From Chara braunii (Eukaryota > Streptophyta > Charophyceae > Charales > Characeae): 20,584 bases of DNA. Shown in pieces: positions 1 to 9,204 of the stretch (the first letter of the stretch is position 1; every line of letters starts with the position of its first letter). Below the pieces are notes generated by a model that was given only the letters and a program-made list of their open reading frames with translations, had not been told where the DNA came from and did no database searches. The stretch spans positions 1,927,230 through 1,947,813 of the forward strand of contig BFEA01000074.1 in NCBI GenBank assembly GCA_003427395.1. Direction: 5' to 3'. The translations under genes and the position numbers were made by a program.

Positions 1-219
1 GTGCGGGGACCGGGGGTCCGGGGCTAGGGTCGGCGGGGGTCCCGGGGGCGGGGCCGGGGTGCTGGGTGCCGGGGCCGGGGTCCCGCGGGGGTGCCGGGGG
101 TCGGGCGGGCGCGGGGGTCTTCAGCGGGGTCCGGGGGTCAGCGCCCCCGCGGGAGGGGGTCCGGGGGTGAAATCCCGGCCCCGGCTTTACCCCCGGGGGT
201 CCCCGGGTGACAACCCTGC
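1..219. repeat. G-rich low-complexity block (GGGGGTCC-type)
   Basis: The plus strand is dominated by runs of four to six G separated by one to four bases, with CGGGGGTC and GGGGTCC variants recurring irregularly. It is far more GC-rich than the DNA that follows and has many G-runs suited to G-quadruplex folding. Its right edge coincides with the point where integrase homology on the minus strand stops. The short plus-strand frame through it is Gly/Pro/Arg-rich and shows no sign of being a gene. It may be a GC-rich minisatellite or an artefact at a contig end. Confidence 0.6.
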
Positions 220-373
220 CTGGCGTGCCCGAATATCGAGCAACTCCTAAAAAAACAGATTGGTTTCTAAGTCTTGGCGTCTGTAGGCTTTCAGAAAGCT
301 CTCAATCGGGAAGGTAACGTGCCTTCCGTACCATAGCGTGACTGGTGCGTACTTAGTGTTTTTTTTCACCGTC

Positions 374-379
374 ATATTA
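374..379. repeat. Left 6-bp target duplication of fold-back copy 1
   Basis: ATATTA here matches ATATTA at 981-986, immediately flanking the inserted fold-back element inside the integrase gene. Removing the element and one copy joins the codons V-D-N-M-T-V in frame, which supports its reading as a target-site duplication. Confidence 0.65.
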
Positions 380-980
380 CACAAGCAGTTATCGGGTAGC
401 TGAAAAGTCAAGAATGAAAATTCTGAAGTGAGAGTTTTGGGCAGTCTGAAAATCCTGAATGGTCCTGAAGTGGTGAAAGGTCCGAAGACCCTGAAAACCA
501 CTTGTTTAGGCAGGCTGCATCCTGAAGTGGTGAAGGGTGTCCTNAAGTGGTCAAGTGAGAGTTTTGGGCAGTCTGAAAATCCTGAATGGTCCTGAAGTGG
601 TGAAAGGTCCGAAGACCCTGAAAACCACTTGTTTAGGCAGGCTGCATCCTGAAGTGGTGAAGGGTGTCTTGAAGTCGTCAAGTGAGAGTTTTGGGCAGTC
701 TGAAAATCCTGAATGGTTATGAAGTGGTGAAAGGTCCGAAGACCATGAAAACCACTCTTCACCACTTGAGGATGCATCCTGCCTAAACAAGTGGTTTTCA
801 GGGTCTTCGGAACTTTCACCACTTCAGGACCATTCAAGATTTTCAGACCTGAATGGTCCTGAAGTGGTGAAAGGTCCAAAGACCTTGAAAACCACATGTT
901 TAGGCAAGCTGCATCCTGAAGTGGTGAAGGGTGTTCTGAAGTGGTGATGAAAAATACGTCTGTTGTTAACCTTCTCTCTA
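380..980. mobile_element. Fold-back (MITE-like) element, copy 1
   Basis: A non-coding element built from about 127-bp units containing CCTGAAGTGGTGAAAGGTCC. Three units run forward (about 426-756), one is inverted (757-846), and one follows forward (about 848-945). The inverted unit and the last forward unit make a long imperfect hairpin centred near 843, with arms of about 80 bp. It is homologous end to end to 16614-17087, but with one extra forward unit, which is where the N at 544 lies. The plus-strand ends read CACAAGCAGTTATCGGG and AACCTTCTCTCTA. No transposase is encoded, and the long minus-strand frame across it is only the integrase tail plus open repeat. It is flanked by ATATTA on both sides. 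It is not LTR-like, as it lacks TG...CA ends. It was probably mobilised in trans, but the superfamily is unknown. Confidence 0.75.
544..544. other. Single-N position inside a direct duplication
   Basis: One N separates two copies of fold-back sequence; 426-541 is identical to 553-668 (116 bp, offset 127). The related element at 16.6 kb has one unit fewer. The N may hide an ambiguous base in a genuine extra unit, or mark a scaffold join of overlapping contig ends. Confidence 0.6.
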
Positions 981-986
981 ATATTA
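981..986. repeat. Right 6-bp target duplication of fold-back copy 1
   Basis: ATATTA, the partner of 374-379. It overlaps the codons for D-N in the integrase, upstream of the insertion on the minus strand. Confidence 0.65.
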
Positions 987-1560
987 TCGACAAAGAGCGC
1001 CGCTCTCAAGTATCTTGGCCACTAATTAGGCCTACCTTCAGTCCACTTAGCCAAGAGGTTCGTGATGGTACTATGTCCTCTCTCGACTGGAGCATTTGCT
1101 CGGGGGTGCGTGACTGTGGTATAGTTGGCTACCACGCCGTATCCTGACAACAATTTTTGCACCTTCGAACAGGTAAACTCCGACCCTTTGTCCATCACAA
1201 ACTCCTTGACGAAAGGATAGTGTAGGTAGTATTCTTCAATACAGCTCACCAGAACCGAGCCAGTTTTTGTAGTCATGAGCTCCAATCGGCATGAATAGCA
1301 GATCGAGATGTACTACGACACCCACTTCCTTCTCTAGCCTTGGATGCAGTGACTCTCCTGGCCTCTGAGGAGACCTTTCTTGGCAGGGTACACAAGATCG
1401 ACAAAACTGGATGACCATCATCATCATTCCATCCCAATAATATAACTCACTTATCTTGGCATACGTGACATTAATTCCTTGATGCCCTCCTTCAATGCCA
1501 TCATGAAGCGCTGCTATAATGTCAACCTGGCGATTCCTCCCGCTCTCTCGAGATTCTCCA

Positions 1561-2640
1561 TTTGTCTCTTTACGAAGAGATGGTCATCGCTTACCATATA
1601 GAGATGCCTCATTTTCTTGGTCTTCTCACTTGTATCCCTATCCCTCATCTCGCATGATAGGAGAAGCCCTAACCTCAAGTAGATCCCATTGTATTCTTCT
1701 GCACGAAAGACAGTCACTTCTTTGATCTCTCCCTCCTTAAATTCGTCGTCCTGCCTTTTTGACACTAAGTCCTTATCCTCAATCGAGTTCAACGAGATTT
1801 TTGGTCAAAGTTCCCTTACAGAAGCGTATTAATCAGGAGGTACATTCCTTTCATCAGCTCCTCGTGTCTCTCTACCTGATTAGGGCATTCTTCTACTGTC
1901 CTTACTTCATCCATCAGACTATGAGTATCTGTCAGCGTTAATTCCATCATCCCTGAACATCCTTACTTCCCTATGGATCGTCTTCCTCGAAAGGTTTAAG
2001 CACTAATTCTGCCTTCTGCTTATACCCTCGTGGTGCTAACCATATGGGTTGACCAACGCAACTTGGCACCCGCAGGGACCACTTGTTGATATGCAGACAG
2101 ACATCATCCTCCTGATCCAAGAATCCATCGACTGATAGCGTATTTTCTGTTGCTCCTTCTTCTGGCTTGTCCCAGTTGATGCGACTCAACCCATCTACTA
2201 TATTCTTGTTTCCTTGAATTCTCTCAAATTTGAAGTTGAACATCCAGATGTAAGTCAACCATCTGGCAACTATCGGATCTGTTGGGGTGTAATTCTTCAA
2301 GGAGCAAGCGAGTGCAGTTGGGTCCACTGTTAAAATATTTTTTTGCTGAAGATATAATTTCGCAAGATTCTTAGACAGTGAAGAACTGCGAGTGTCTCCT
2401 TCTTAAACTGAGAGTAGTTCCTCTCAGTTGTATTAAGGGTTCGACTCTCAAATCTCAATGGTCTCTCCTTTCCTTTAATAGTTGCCTGAATCAGGACTCC
2501 TCCTAAGGCACTAGGCCCTGGGTCCGTCTCAATAATAAAAGGCCTCACCTTTGTGACCTCATAGTCTGGCGCCCCTAATACTAAACCTCCTTCTTTGAAC
2601 TCCGCCTTCATTCCTGCTATAAACCTTTCCTGATCCTCAC
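1561..2640 (-). pseudogene. Gypsy RNase H and connection to integrase
   Basis: The RNase H module degrades the RNA strand of the RNA:DNA hybrid during reverse transcription. The frame at 2611-2330 contains ETDPGPSALGGVLIQ, which matches the first catalytic Asp region (usually T/VDAS in the family), and TERNYSQFKKETLAVL with its Glu. A frameshift at an A7 tract near 2335 moves the reading to 2327-1971, which carries VARWLTYIW, FKFERIQGNKNIVDGLSR (the NxxADxLSR-type motif) and an acidic tail. The stretch at 1792-1514 then leads through HLYMVSDDHLFVKR toward the integrase zinc region. The Asp-Pro change in the first motif and the frameshift make it inactive. Confidence 0.82.
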
Positions 2641-3790
2641 CCCAAACCCATTTCTGATCCTAACACACCTACTTTCTTAAACGTTCCGTCCTAACAGCAA
2701 AATTTCTGATGAAGCTTTTTCAAAACCCACACGTGTCAAGGAAGCTCGTAACATCTGTTATCGAACATTCAATAATTTTGTCCATTTTTTTCACATCTGG
2801 CCGACGATCATTCTCGTTACAGACGAACCCCAAAATGATAGCTTCCCTCATGCAGTGTCTGGATTTGGATCCACTTGCCGTAAGGTTATGTTATTCAAGC
2901 AAGCTCAGAACTTCATTGAGATATTGAACATGCTTCCAAACAAAGCGTCTTACCCCTGACAAAACTTTATCATCTTCCTTCTCTTTTGGCCCCTTTACTG
3001 CCAAGTCATCAATGTACGGCTGGAGGATATGTGAACTGACTGTTTGCATGACCCGGATCATATGTATTTGAACCATTGCCACCGCATTAGTTCATCCTTG
3101 CGGGGCCACATTCATATGAATCAGCCCCTTGGGCGTATGCATTGCTGTCACCGGTTTATCTGGCGGATAGACAGGGAATTGGTTTTACCTAGGAGTAAAG
3201 ATGTATCGGTGAAATTAGAGACTTCCCTGCGCACGATTTTGACAGTGCATCCACGTTTGATAAACCTCCCGCATCTCGCACAGTCACAGCGTTCAATCGC
3301 TGCAAGTCCTGCACCCACCGCAACGTCCTGTTAGGTTTGACAAAACAAAACCACGAGGATGCATATGGACCGCTTGAATAGTTGGTGACATGCGTACGCA
3401 TCTTGCCATCCAGATAGTCCACCACCTTCTTTTCTTCGTCAGGATTAGGGTATCGGCGCGCTTCTCAAATTTTATGGCTCGTGCGATACGGTATGAATCT
3501 GAATCATCGGAATCTTGTCTACGTCCAACCTCCCGCGCTGATTATCAGCAAAGGCATAGGCACGATGTCGTTTCTTCATCAATTCCACCGTTATAACTCT
3601 TTCCTGGGGTGATAGAAACCCAGACTCTCCCACTATCAGTTTCTCCTCGTTCCCTTCATTGATACGACATGGCCCAATCGTGGTAGGCTCCTTCATTCAC
3701 CGTATCAATCCACGCTCCCGCTCGTAGTAAGCCTCCTCGTCTTCTGTAACTAAAACGGGAACTGGGCGAAACTTCTTATCTATTATCTTG
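2641..3790 (-). pseudogene. Gypsy reverse transcriptase
   Basis: Pieces in several frames follow RT order. They are a lead-in with KKFRPVPVLVTEDEEAYYER (about 3730-3790), RAYAFADNQRGRLD and KIPMIQIHTVSHEP (ending at 3472), a fingers region with SSWFCFVKPNRTLRWVQDLQ (3425-3189), GLIHMNVAPQGWTNA near 3080-3120, and the palm motif QPYIDDLAVKG. YIDDL is encoded at 3002-3016 and is intact. Breaks include TGA at 3697-3699, the stop at 3472, a frameshift around 3189 and another near 3082. The thumb and the start of RNase H (2640-2890) are poorly readable. The order of motifs and the YIDDL make the identity secure; function is lost. Confidence 0.88.
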
Positions 3791-4150
3791 TACCGCCTTT
3801 GGGAACCTTGCTTGAGCCGTCCCCTAAAAAATATCGGCTTATCGTTTGTACTTCCATCATCGCAGGGTATCTTCCTCCTTTCGGAAGCCGATAAGTCAAC
3901 TACACGTCCGCAACTTGAGGGTTTTTCAAGATCTGCTCCCTTAAAACCTTGATGGCCTCTGAGTCTGCCAACTCATGAGTCTCCACCAAGTCCATGAACT
4001 TATTCACGTCCGTCAGACTGAGTGAAAGCACCTCCGCTCTTCCTTCCCCTTCTGATTCCTCTAAGAGTCATCGTCTCTCATTTTCGGACTCCTCTACTGT
4101 GAACGAGCCAGGATTGGGCCGATTCCTTAAACTTCTAGGTCATGTGTTCC
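3791..4150 (-). pseudogene. Degenerate protease-to-RT spacer of the gypsy element
   Basis: This stretch lies between the readable protease and RT modules. Short acidic and basic pieces can be read in changing frames on the minus strand, but no domain motif is visible. It is included because both flanks belong to the same element and the direction is continuous. Nothing on the plus strand looks coding. Confidence 0.5.
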
Positions 4151-4534
4151 TGCAGGTCACGATCTCATAGTTTCCACATGCAGGATCACACAGGCGTAGG
4201 ATCATTGCTCCATCATGTTTGTTGAAGATTAACGTCCCCGTCTTGCACAAAAACGATCTTCCCAGAAGGATGATGTGGTCCACAATAGGGATGACAAAAA
4301 ACAAGTTCTTGCCTTTACCTTGCCAATCTCAACGACCACATTCGAAGTCGTCTCACAAAACACTGCCTTGCAATTGACACCATGCAAGATGCCACAATCT
4401 GAGCGATCTACCTTCATCCCCAGCCTAAGTGCATCAGCTTCCTTGATACTATTCATTTTTGCTCCAGTATCTAGCATAGTTGAGTATTTTGACCCTTTCA
4501 CCACCAAATCCACCATCCCGCAAGCCACACACTT
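4151..4534 (-). pseudogene. Gypsy retropepsin-like protease
   Basis: The aspartic protease processes Gag-Pol. The frame 4528-4229 starts as VACGMVDLVVKGSKYSTM and contains LDTGAKMNSI, the retropepsin active-site D-T-G-A (DTGA at 4460-4471). Later residues NVVVEIGKV fit the beta strands that follow. The second half leaves the frame near 4250, where an ILLGRSFL-like flap-to-helix motif can be read in a neighbouring frame. It is in the same frame as the upstream charged linker, separated only by one TGA at 4535-4537, probably a mutated TGG. Confidence 0.8.
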
Positions 4535-5361
4535 TCAGTCCATCTTGGTTCCAGTTTTAGCCCACTCCGCCTCCTTTGGCAAAATCGTACTAAGATGAAC
4601 ATTCGGCACCAATCGCCACGAGAGTTTTCCTTTCAACCCATCACGAAGTCGGGGAACAGACGCCAGGATGTCTTTCAGGTTCATAAGATCATTATGATCT
4701 TCAAGTAATATGTTCACCATCCGCTCCACATCAAAACCTTCTTCCATACGAACCGCATATTTCTTTTTCTTCGGCGCCACATCGCGCAGAATCGGTTCGA
4801 CCTCTTCTTGGGATCCTCTCTTCTTCGCCCTTTGTTCCGCTCTTCTGTCCTCCTCTTCGCGAAGTCTTTCATCTTGCTCGTCTTCATCATCATCCTTTTC
4901 AACCTCCACATGTTCCTTTCTTCGCTCTGGCCCAGACTCTCTTCGAGGAGGCTCATGGCTAGCACTTGTCTTAGCTTGGCCCCTGGTTCGGGCTGCTAAT
5001 GCAAGTCTTCCTTGTGCCGTAGGGGGCCTATAGGTCATACCGGACCTTGGGCCTGATCCTACCGTCGCCACTCCAGGGTACCCTTATCGTGCCGATACCG
5101 ATTTCGGGCCGGACTCATGAAGGAAAACCCTGGGGCGATTCGGCTTCCAATCCTTCATTTTCTCGCATATTCCTACAAGCTTTTGCTGGTACCTCCCCAA
5201 CTTCTCCTATAAGTCCTCCATCTTGCCGAGGATGATTGACGCAGGATCCACCTTTTCATCAGAGTCTTCTACATCTGACTCGATAATTATAGGCTCCTCT
5301 CTTAATATCCCAACTCGAGGCTGTTGAGTCGCTTCCACATTCTCCCCCACCTCCTCCACTC
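4535..5361 (-). pseudogene. Gag-Pol charged linker
   Basis: The open stretch 5071-4535 encodes a highly charged segment with long Glu/Arg/Asp runs (EKDDDEDEQDERLREEED), a basic patch (APKKKKYAVRMEEGFD) and a final helical part (NDLMNLKDILASVPRLRDGLK) running into the protease. Upstream (5361-5072) the same direction reads acidic pieces such as EEPIIIESDVEDSDEKVDPA, interrupted by stops. The segment lies between the zinc knuckle and the protease, where gypsy polyproteins often carry a disordered linker. No enzymatic motif is present. The plus-strand Ser/Phe-rich frames here are shadows. Confidence 0.65.
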
Positions 5362-6160
5362 TCACGGGTGTTCATCCTTTTCTTGCCACAGCCTGAATAT
5401 GGTTGGTGGCGCTTGCCGCGCGGCTACTCTCCTGAGAGCTTCCGCCCTTACTCCGCCAGGGACCTTGGGGTCAATGTATTCTCCGAACTGATCATATATT
5501 TTCCCTTTCGTGTTAGAAGAAATCAGTCTATTTTTCTCGTCTTCCTGTCTTTTATTGCAGAAATGTATGGTGTGGCCTCGCTTCTCACAATGCCGACAAA
5601 TAGCGTTTCGCCAATTAAAACGAGCTCTTCCATATCCCTGACCTCCTCCTTGACCACCTTGGTTATCCTCATCGTGATAACCTTGATTATTCCATTGACC
5701 CCCTCGGCCTCCTTTGTTCCTACCTCGCCCTTTTCCGCCGCCTCCCCCTCCGTTTCTCTGATTGCCCTGACCTTGATTCCCTCCGCCTACCACGCTAGCT
5801 TGCGAACTCTGCGGTGCGGGCGACGGAGGTGGTGCCATCGGTTGGGCCTGTACTGCAGGGTAACTTGGCGGCGACATACTCGCTTGAGGCCCTGAGTAAG
5901 GTACCAGCTGTCGTGGCGGGACCTAACCGCCCCACGGTACGAAGGTGTTAAGGATAGGTCGTGGCCACTGTCCATATTACAGTGAATAATTACACATTCT
6001 CTCCCTAGATGCCATAGCGACTGCTCTGAGTCCAATCCGTCACTCTCGTAGGCGCCTCCCTTTTCATCCTTGCTGCCATATCCTAAAGTTGTTGTCTCAT
6101 CTCCTGGATGGTAGCGGCCTGACTGGCTGCCTGCGATCTAAGCTCTTGAATACCGCAAAC
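5362..6160 (-). pseudogene. Gypsy Gag with CCHC zinc knuckle
   Basis: Gag packages the retrotransposon RNA. The best-preserved frame (5877-5362, 171 codons) opens with a Pro/Gln/Ser-rich segment, then a Gly/Asn/Gln-rich stretch with RG repeats (residues 31-85), then a CCHC knuckle C94-x2-C97-x4-H102-x4-C107 (5557-5598), and ends with KGKIYDQFGEYIDPK and RAEALRRVAARQ. Upstream, at about 6020-6160, a Gln/Ala-rich helix (QAATIQEMRQQL, then a stop at 6083-6085, then DMAARMKREAP) is an earlier part of Gag. A stop and frame changes between 5880 and 6020 break the link. The true start was not found. Confidence 0.85.
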
Positions 6161-6703
6161 GCAGCCCACTTCGACGCGGAGCCTTCCCAAGATGATTGGG
6201 GTCGTGGGACAGATACGGACTGAGAGCGGGCAATGAAAACGTATGAGATGCTAGCGACACGCGACAATTACGAGATTCAGACTTTCGTGAGAGGTGCCTA
6301 TACGAGGTTGTATGTTGACGTCACTAGGATAGTGCACAGTTTGTGCCTCTCTTCGTCCTTGAGGAAGGTTAATCGGGCTCTGGCAAAAAAGAGTTGACGA
6401 GAGAGGGGTGACCAAGCGAATAAAAGAAAACCACTGTAGAGAGCTTCAGTCGATTAGACTCGTGGTTGAACACCCTCTCGAAGTGAACTGCAAAAATTCA
6501 TGTCGCCTTCTACACTGCTTCTATATTAAGCCGCTTGCTTTCTTGTCATGTTTGTCGTCAGCAGGAGACCAACATTGGGTGTAGGGTAAGCGCTTTCACG
6601 CCTCCAAGCACTGTAGTTTCAACCCTTGTGAGTTCAACCTCGGTAGTAAATGATGCACGAAGAATGCAAGGGTGGTCAATGGGCACCGAGGACTGATAAC
6701 TGT
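6161..6703. other. No gene seen; possible leader of the gypsy element
   Basis: This region lies just upstream of Gag on the minus strand, where the 5' untranslated region and 5' LTR of the element would be expected. No LTR ends, primer binding site or matching repeat elsewhere in the window were recognised. All frames are short. Confidence 0.4.
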
Positions 6704-6906
6704 CATTTCGTCAAAATTGACATCTTTTTTTTTTTGAACGAAATTGAAACTGAGTTTTTTGGCCCAAAACTCTTCAAAATTTGTTGTTCCTGAGGGTGCA
6801 GCAAAACGCTGGACCCCTAGGAACAACAAATTTTGACGAGTTTTCGGCCAAAAAAATCGGTTTCAATTTCGTTCAAAAAATTCAAAATGTCAATTTTGAC
6901 GAAATG
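6704..6906. mobile_element. 203-bp near-complete palindrome (MITE-like hairpin)
   Basis: The left end CATTTCGTCAAAATTGAC and the right end GTCAATTTTGACGAAATG are inverse complements. Similarity continues inward through GAACGAAATTGAAAC / GTTTCAATTTCGTTC and TTTGTTGTTCCT / AGGAACAACAAA to a centre at about 6805, where CAGC-AAAA-CGCTG closes the loop. Arms are about 100 bp with few mismatches and a length difference in the T/A runs. It encodes nothing. No clear target duplication is visible. It could be a miniature inverted-repeat element or a hairpin RNA source. Confidence 0.7.
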
Positions 6907-7701
6907 GTCGTTTGATGTGCTGAGTCGTGCTGGTGGCGAGCACAAGTAACCTGAAGAGGCTTAGTTGAGTGCATATCGTGACTCGGCTTTGTGCACCTGC
7001 TTGTTGCCAGTTAACTAGTCATCATTTTATTGTCTTAGACGACAAGAGGTACTGGTAGTTGCTTGGTTTCTATGGTTTGTACCGTCAATGACGTTAACTT
7101 TAGTTAATCACTGGACAACGATCGGGCGTGTCAAACACTGAGTTCTTGATTTGAATCGAAAAGTCGATTTCCTCCTATTGAATAAGACTGCGTCTACCCC
7201 TGATACAAACACTTGAGCGGGTCGTCTTTTTCCCTTGTATAAACTTTTAAATTTTGTGTTTGTTACCTTTGTCTTATGTATCGTCAATTGATACAACTTG
7301 ATTGACAGTGTTGTTTTCTCTCGTTGCTGAAGGATTTTCGTGGCAGGAAGTTCGTATACTAGGGTTAATTGAGGTCAGAAACTTGAATGGGATCAGGGCG
7401 ACAGGTTGGATTCGTCAGAGTTGGTAATCTAGTTTTAATTAGTCGATGGCTTTATGAGACGTCCAACCTGATTTGCATGAGAGTCATTACTGGCAATGCC
7501 TGAAATTATTGCCTTATCCTAGTACCTTAACCAGGCCAAATCTTGAAAGTAAGTTTGATCATTGATCAGTTTAATTTAACCCAACCATGTTACTACAATC
7601 TTTGTACCTCCAGTTTGTAGAGCAGTGACCGGGACTGAGCCCCTCGATCGATAGGTCGTATAAGGGTCATCGATGTGTTGTGCCCATGCGGCCCGAGTCC
7701 C
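6907..7701. other. No gene recognised
   Basis: AT-moderate sequence with only short frames and no motif, repeat or RNA gene recognised. It contains scattered TTGAC/GTCAA words but no array. Confidence 0.5.
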
Positions 7702-7839
7702 GTTGTCGGGGAAAATGCCCTGACAAGGGTATTTGTCGGGGATTTTCAATATCGGACGCTGTCTGACTCTTTCGTTGAATTGAAGGGTCTGATTAGACTG
7801 ACATTGCCAAAAGTTTATTCAGACCATACCTGTAACTGA
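7702..7839 (+). pseudogene. Relic of unknown protein C-terminus, copy A
   Basis: The plus-strand frame beginning VVGENALTRVF and including RTLSDSFVEL and KVYSDHT ends at TGA 7837-7839. It aligns without internal gaps over most of 45 codons to the minus-strand frame at 15369-15503 (VVGTNTLTRVF, RTLSDPFVEL, IVYSDQP), which stops at nearly the same place. About two thirds of residues agree and many differences are at third positions, so both derive from the same coding sequence. Upstream of 7702 similarity is lost and no start is visible. The family is not recognised; an old transposon gene is likely. Confidence 0.5.
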
Positions 7840-8547
7840 GAGACTAAAAGTTTTGAGCTTCAGTTCGGACACCTGTGACATCCGAGAGTAACAACAATAA
7901 CTGGAAATGTTTTGCTTTTGTCGAAGCCGCAGGAATGTGCGGACATGGGAACGCTAAAGTTCAACCTATTCTACCTAAAATAATATCGCACGACTGCTAA
8001 GCCACGCGAATCAGGGCCTAGGTAGGCCAAAAAGAGGGACGCGCCTGGTATGGGGCCACGACGCGGTGTCGCACTTTTTCTACTCGGGCCTCTACATGCG
8101 ACCAGAAAGCCAACAGGCTATCACGCAGAATTTTGTAGTTATTTGTAATAAATTAAATCAAATGAGCAAATCCCTTCTTGTTGTGTGCGTCCGGCTTCTA
8201 GCGAGACCCTTCAATTGCGGTCTTCGCCGGTCCCCAGTTTTAGGAATCTTTTATTTTGATTCGGAACAACAAAGAATCATGTAAATAATAATCACACAAT
8301 GCTGATATGTCATGCATACATCAATTTTGCCAATTTCCTAATTTTGAGAACTCTGACAAGATCATAAGAGAACGTGATCATCAAGCAAAGCAATACCGAA
8401 AATGCAAGACTGACTGACTCGAGCAATGTCAAAGGTAAATGAGGGAAAAATGAAAACTCATAATAATCTCAGAGAATACACATAAAAAGCATGGCCAACA
8501 CTGGTCAAGAGTCCTCACTCAACCCTCTGGGTAGTGCACTCAATCTC
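7840..8547. other. No gene recognised
   Basis: Short frames only. TGACTGA-type words become frequent from about 8400 and continue to about 9480, but not as a regular array. Confidence 0.5.
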
Positions 8548-9204
8548 TTATTTTGCTGCATGTCTCTTGTGCTTCCGGCCAAGTCTCCGTACTCCCTGAG
8601 CTTCTGGTTTCTGGACGTAAAGCCACCTGAACCCTGCGAGTTCCAAGCACTTCCGACCAAGTCCCATTATACGAAAGTCGACTATAGCAAAAAACTCCTC
8701 CCGTAAAGTAGGAAGATATGGTTGAGAGAAGATCCCTCGTCTGAGGTGCTGAAACTCTGATGGTTCTGTCAATGCCTCATAATCAATCGCCGTAGGAGAG
8801 ATATACCTCTTGGCTAGTTCTACCAAGTCGCCCCAGCAACAGCCGTCTGTGAGAGTGAAGGGTATTGGAGGTCTGGGGTAGTCAGAGTAAAGTTTCAGGC
8901 CAAAGCTGCGGATCAGCTTGCTACCACTCCCATCGAGCTTCTTTTCTCTCTCTTCAAGGTATCTGGCTGCTGAGATCCAAACTGAATCAAAGTGTTCATG
9001 GGTCTCCGTACCCTTCTTTACATAAGGTCTCAGATCATAGACGGTGTCGGCTGAAAAATTGGTGAGGACGACATAGACTGATGATCCCTCTCATTTGAAA
9101 CCAACAGCATTGACATATTGATATTGGAAAACATCCTTGGTGGAAATTTTGTTGAGACTGGTCAAAACTGATCCATCGACGGGAAACGACTGAACTGCAT
9201 TCAT
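8548..9204 (-). pseudogene. Unrecognised coding-like frame with one internal stop
   Basis: From an ATG at 9202-9204 the minus strand reads 219 codons to TAA at 8548-8550, with a single internal TGA at 9091-9093 (codon 38, context GFK-stop-EGSS, possibly a former TGG). The product looks like a real folded protein, with mixed hydrophobic and charged residues: NKISTKDVFQYQYVNAVGF before the stop, then VYVVLTNFSADTVYDLRPYV, HEHFDSVWISAARYLEEREK, PIPFTLTDGCCWGDLVELA and a basic tail KHKRHAAK. No signal peptide, membrane segment or known motif is seen. The family is not recognised. It may be the second exon of a gene whose first exon lies at 9618-9887. The internal stop argues for a pseudogene unless it lies in a missed intron. 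Confidence 0.5.

Larger units (their letters stand above)
220..1560 (-). pseudogene. Gypsy integrase, broken and interrupted
   Basis: This is the integrase that would insert the cDNA copy. A zinc-binding-like region lies near 1380-1530, with LHDG and GGHQG histidines followed by CRSCVPCQ. The catalytic acidic residues are visible: D in HLDLLFMP (1302-1304), D in VMDKGSEF (1190-1192) and E in APVERGH (1082-1084). The last two are separated by 35 residues, as in the DD35E family. Past the core, the frame is stopped by TAG at 1022-1024 (context RPN-stop-WPRY), split by the 380-980 insertion, resumes with TVKKNTKYAPVTLWYGRH, and meets another TAG at 247-249 before ELLDIRARQ ends it. Between HDYK and KTGS roughly 25 residues of the core appear deleted, putting the first D in another frame. 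The copy cannot function. Confidence 0.88.
220..6160 (-). mobile_element. Degenerate Ty3/gypsy retrotransposon
   Basis: Reading the minus strand from right to left gives, in order, a Gag with a CCHC knuckle, a charged linker, an aspartic protease motif (LDTGA), reverse transcriptase (YIDDL), RNase H, and an integrase with an HHCC-like region and DD35E spacing. The protease-RT-RNase H-integrase order is diagnostic of Ty3/gypsy. Every module carries stops or frameshifts, so the copy is dead. No LTR pair, primer binding site or polypurine tract was recognised: the 3' end is cut by the G-rich block at 219/220, and right of about 6160 coding similarity fades. The integrase carries a nested insertion at 380-980. 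Lineage assignment to basidiomycete-type gypsy elements is from memory of the family. Confidence 0.9.

Noticed and set aside
59-250. Gly/Arg/Pro-rich plus-strand ORF of 63 codons
   Set aside because: It is produced by the G-rich block and has no coding signal; its end overlaps the antisense of integrase.
247-993. 248-codon minus-strand ORF as a gene
   Set aside because: It is the integrase tail plus the fold-back insertion reading open by chance, and it contains the N at 544.
4710-5033. Ser-rich plus-strand ORFs across the Gag-Pol linker
   Set aside because: They are antisense shadows of the Glu/Arg-rich minus-strand linker.
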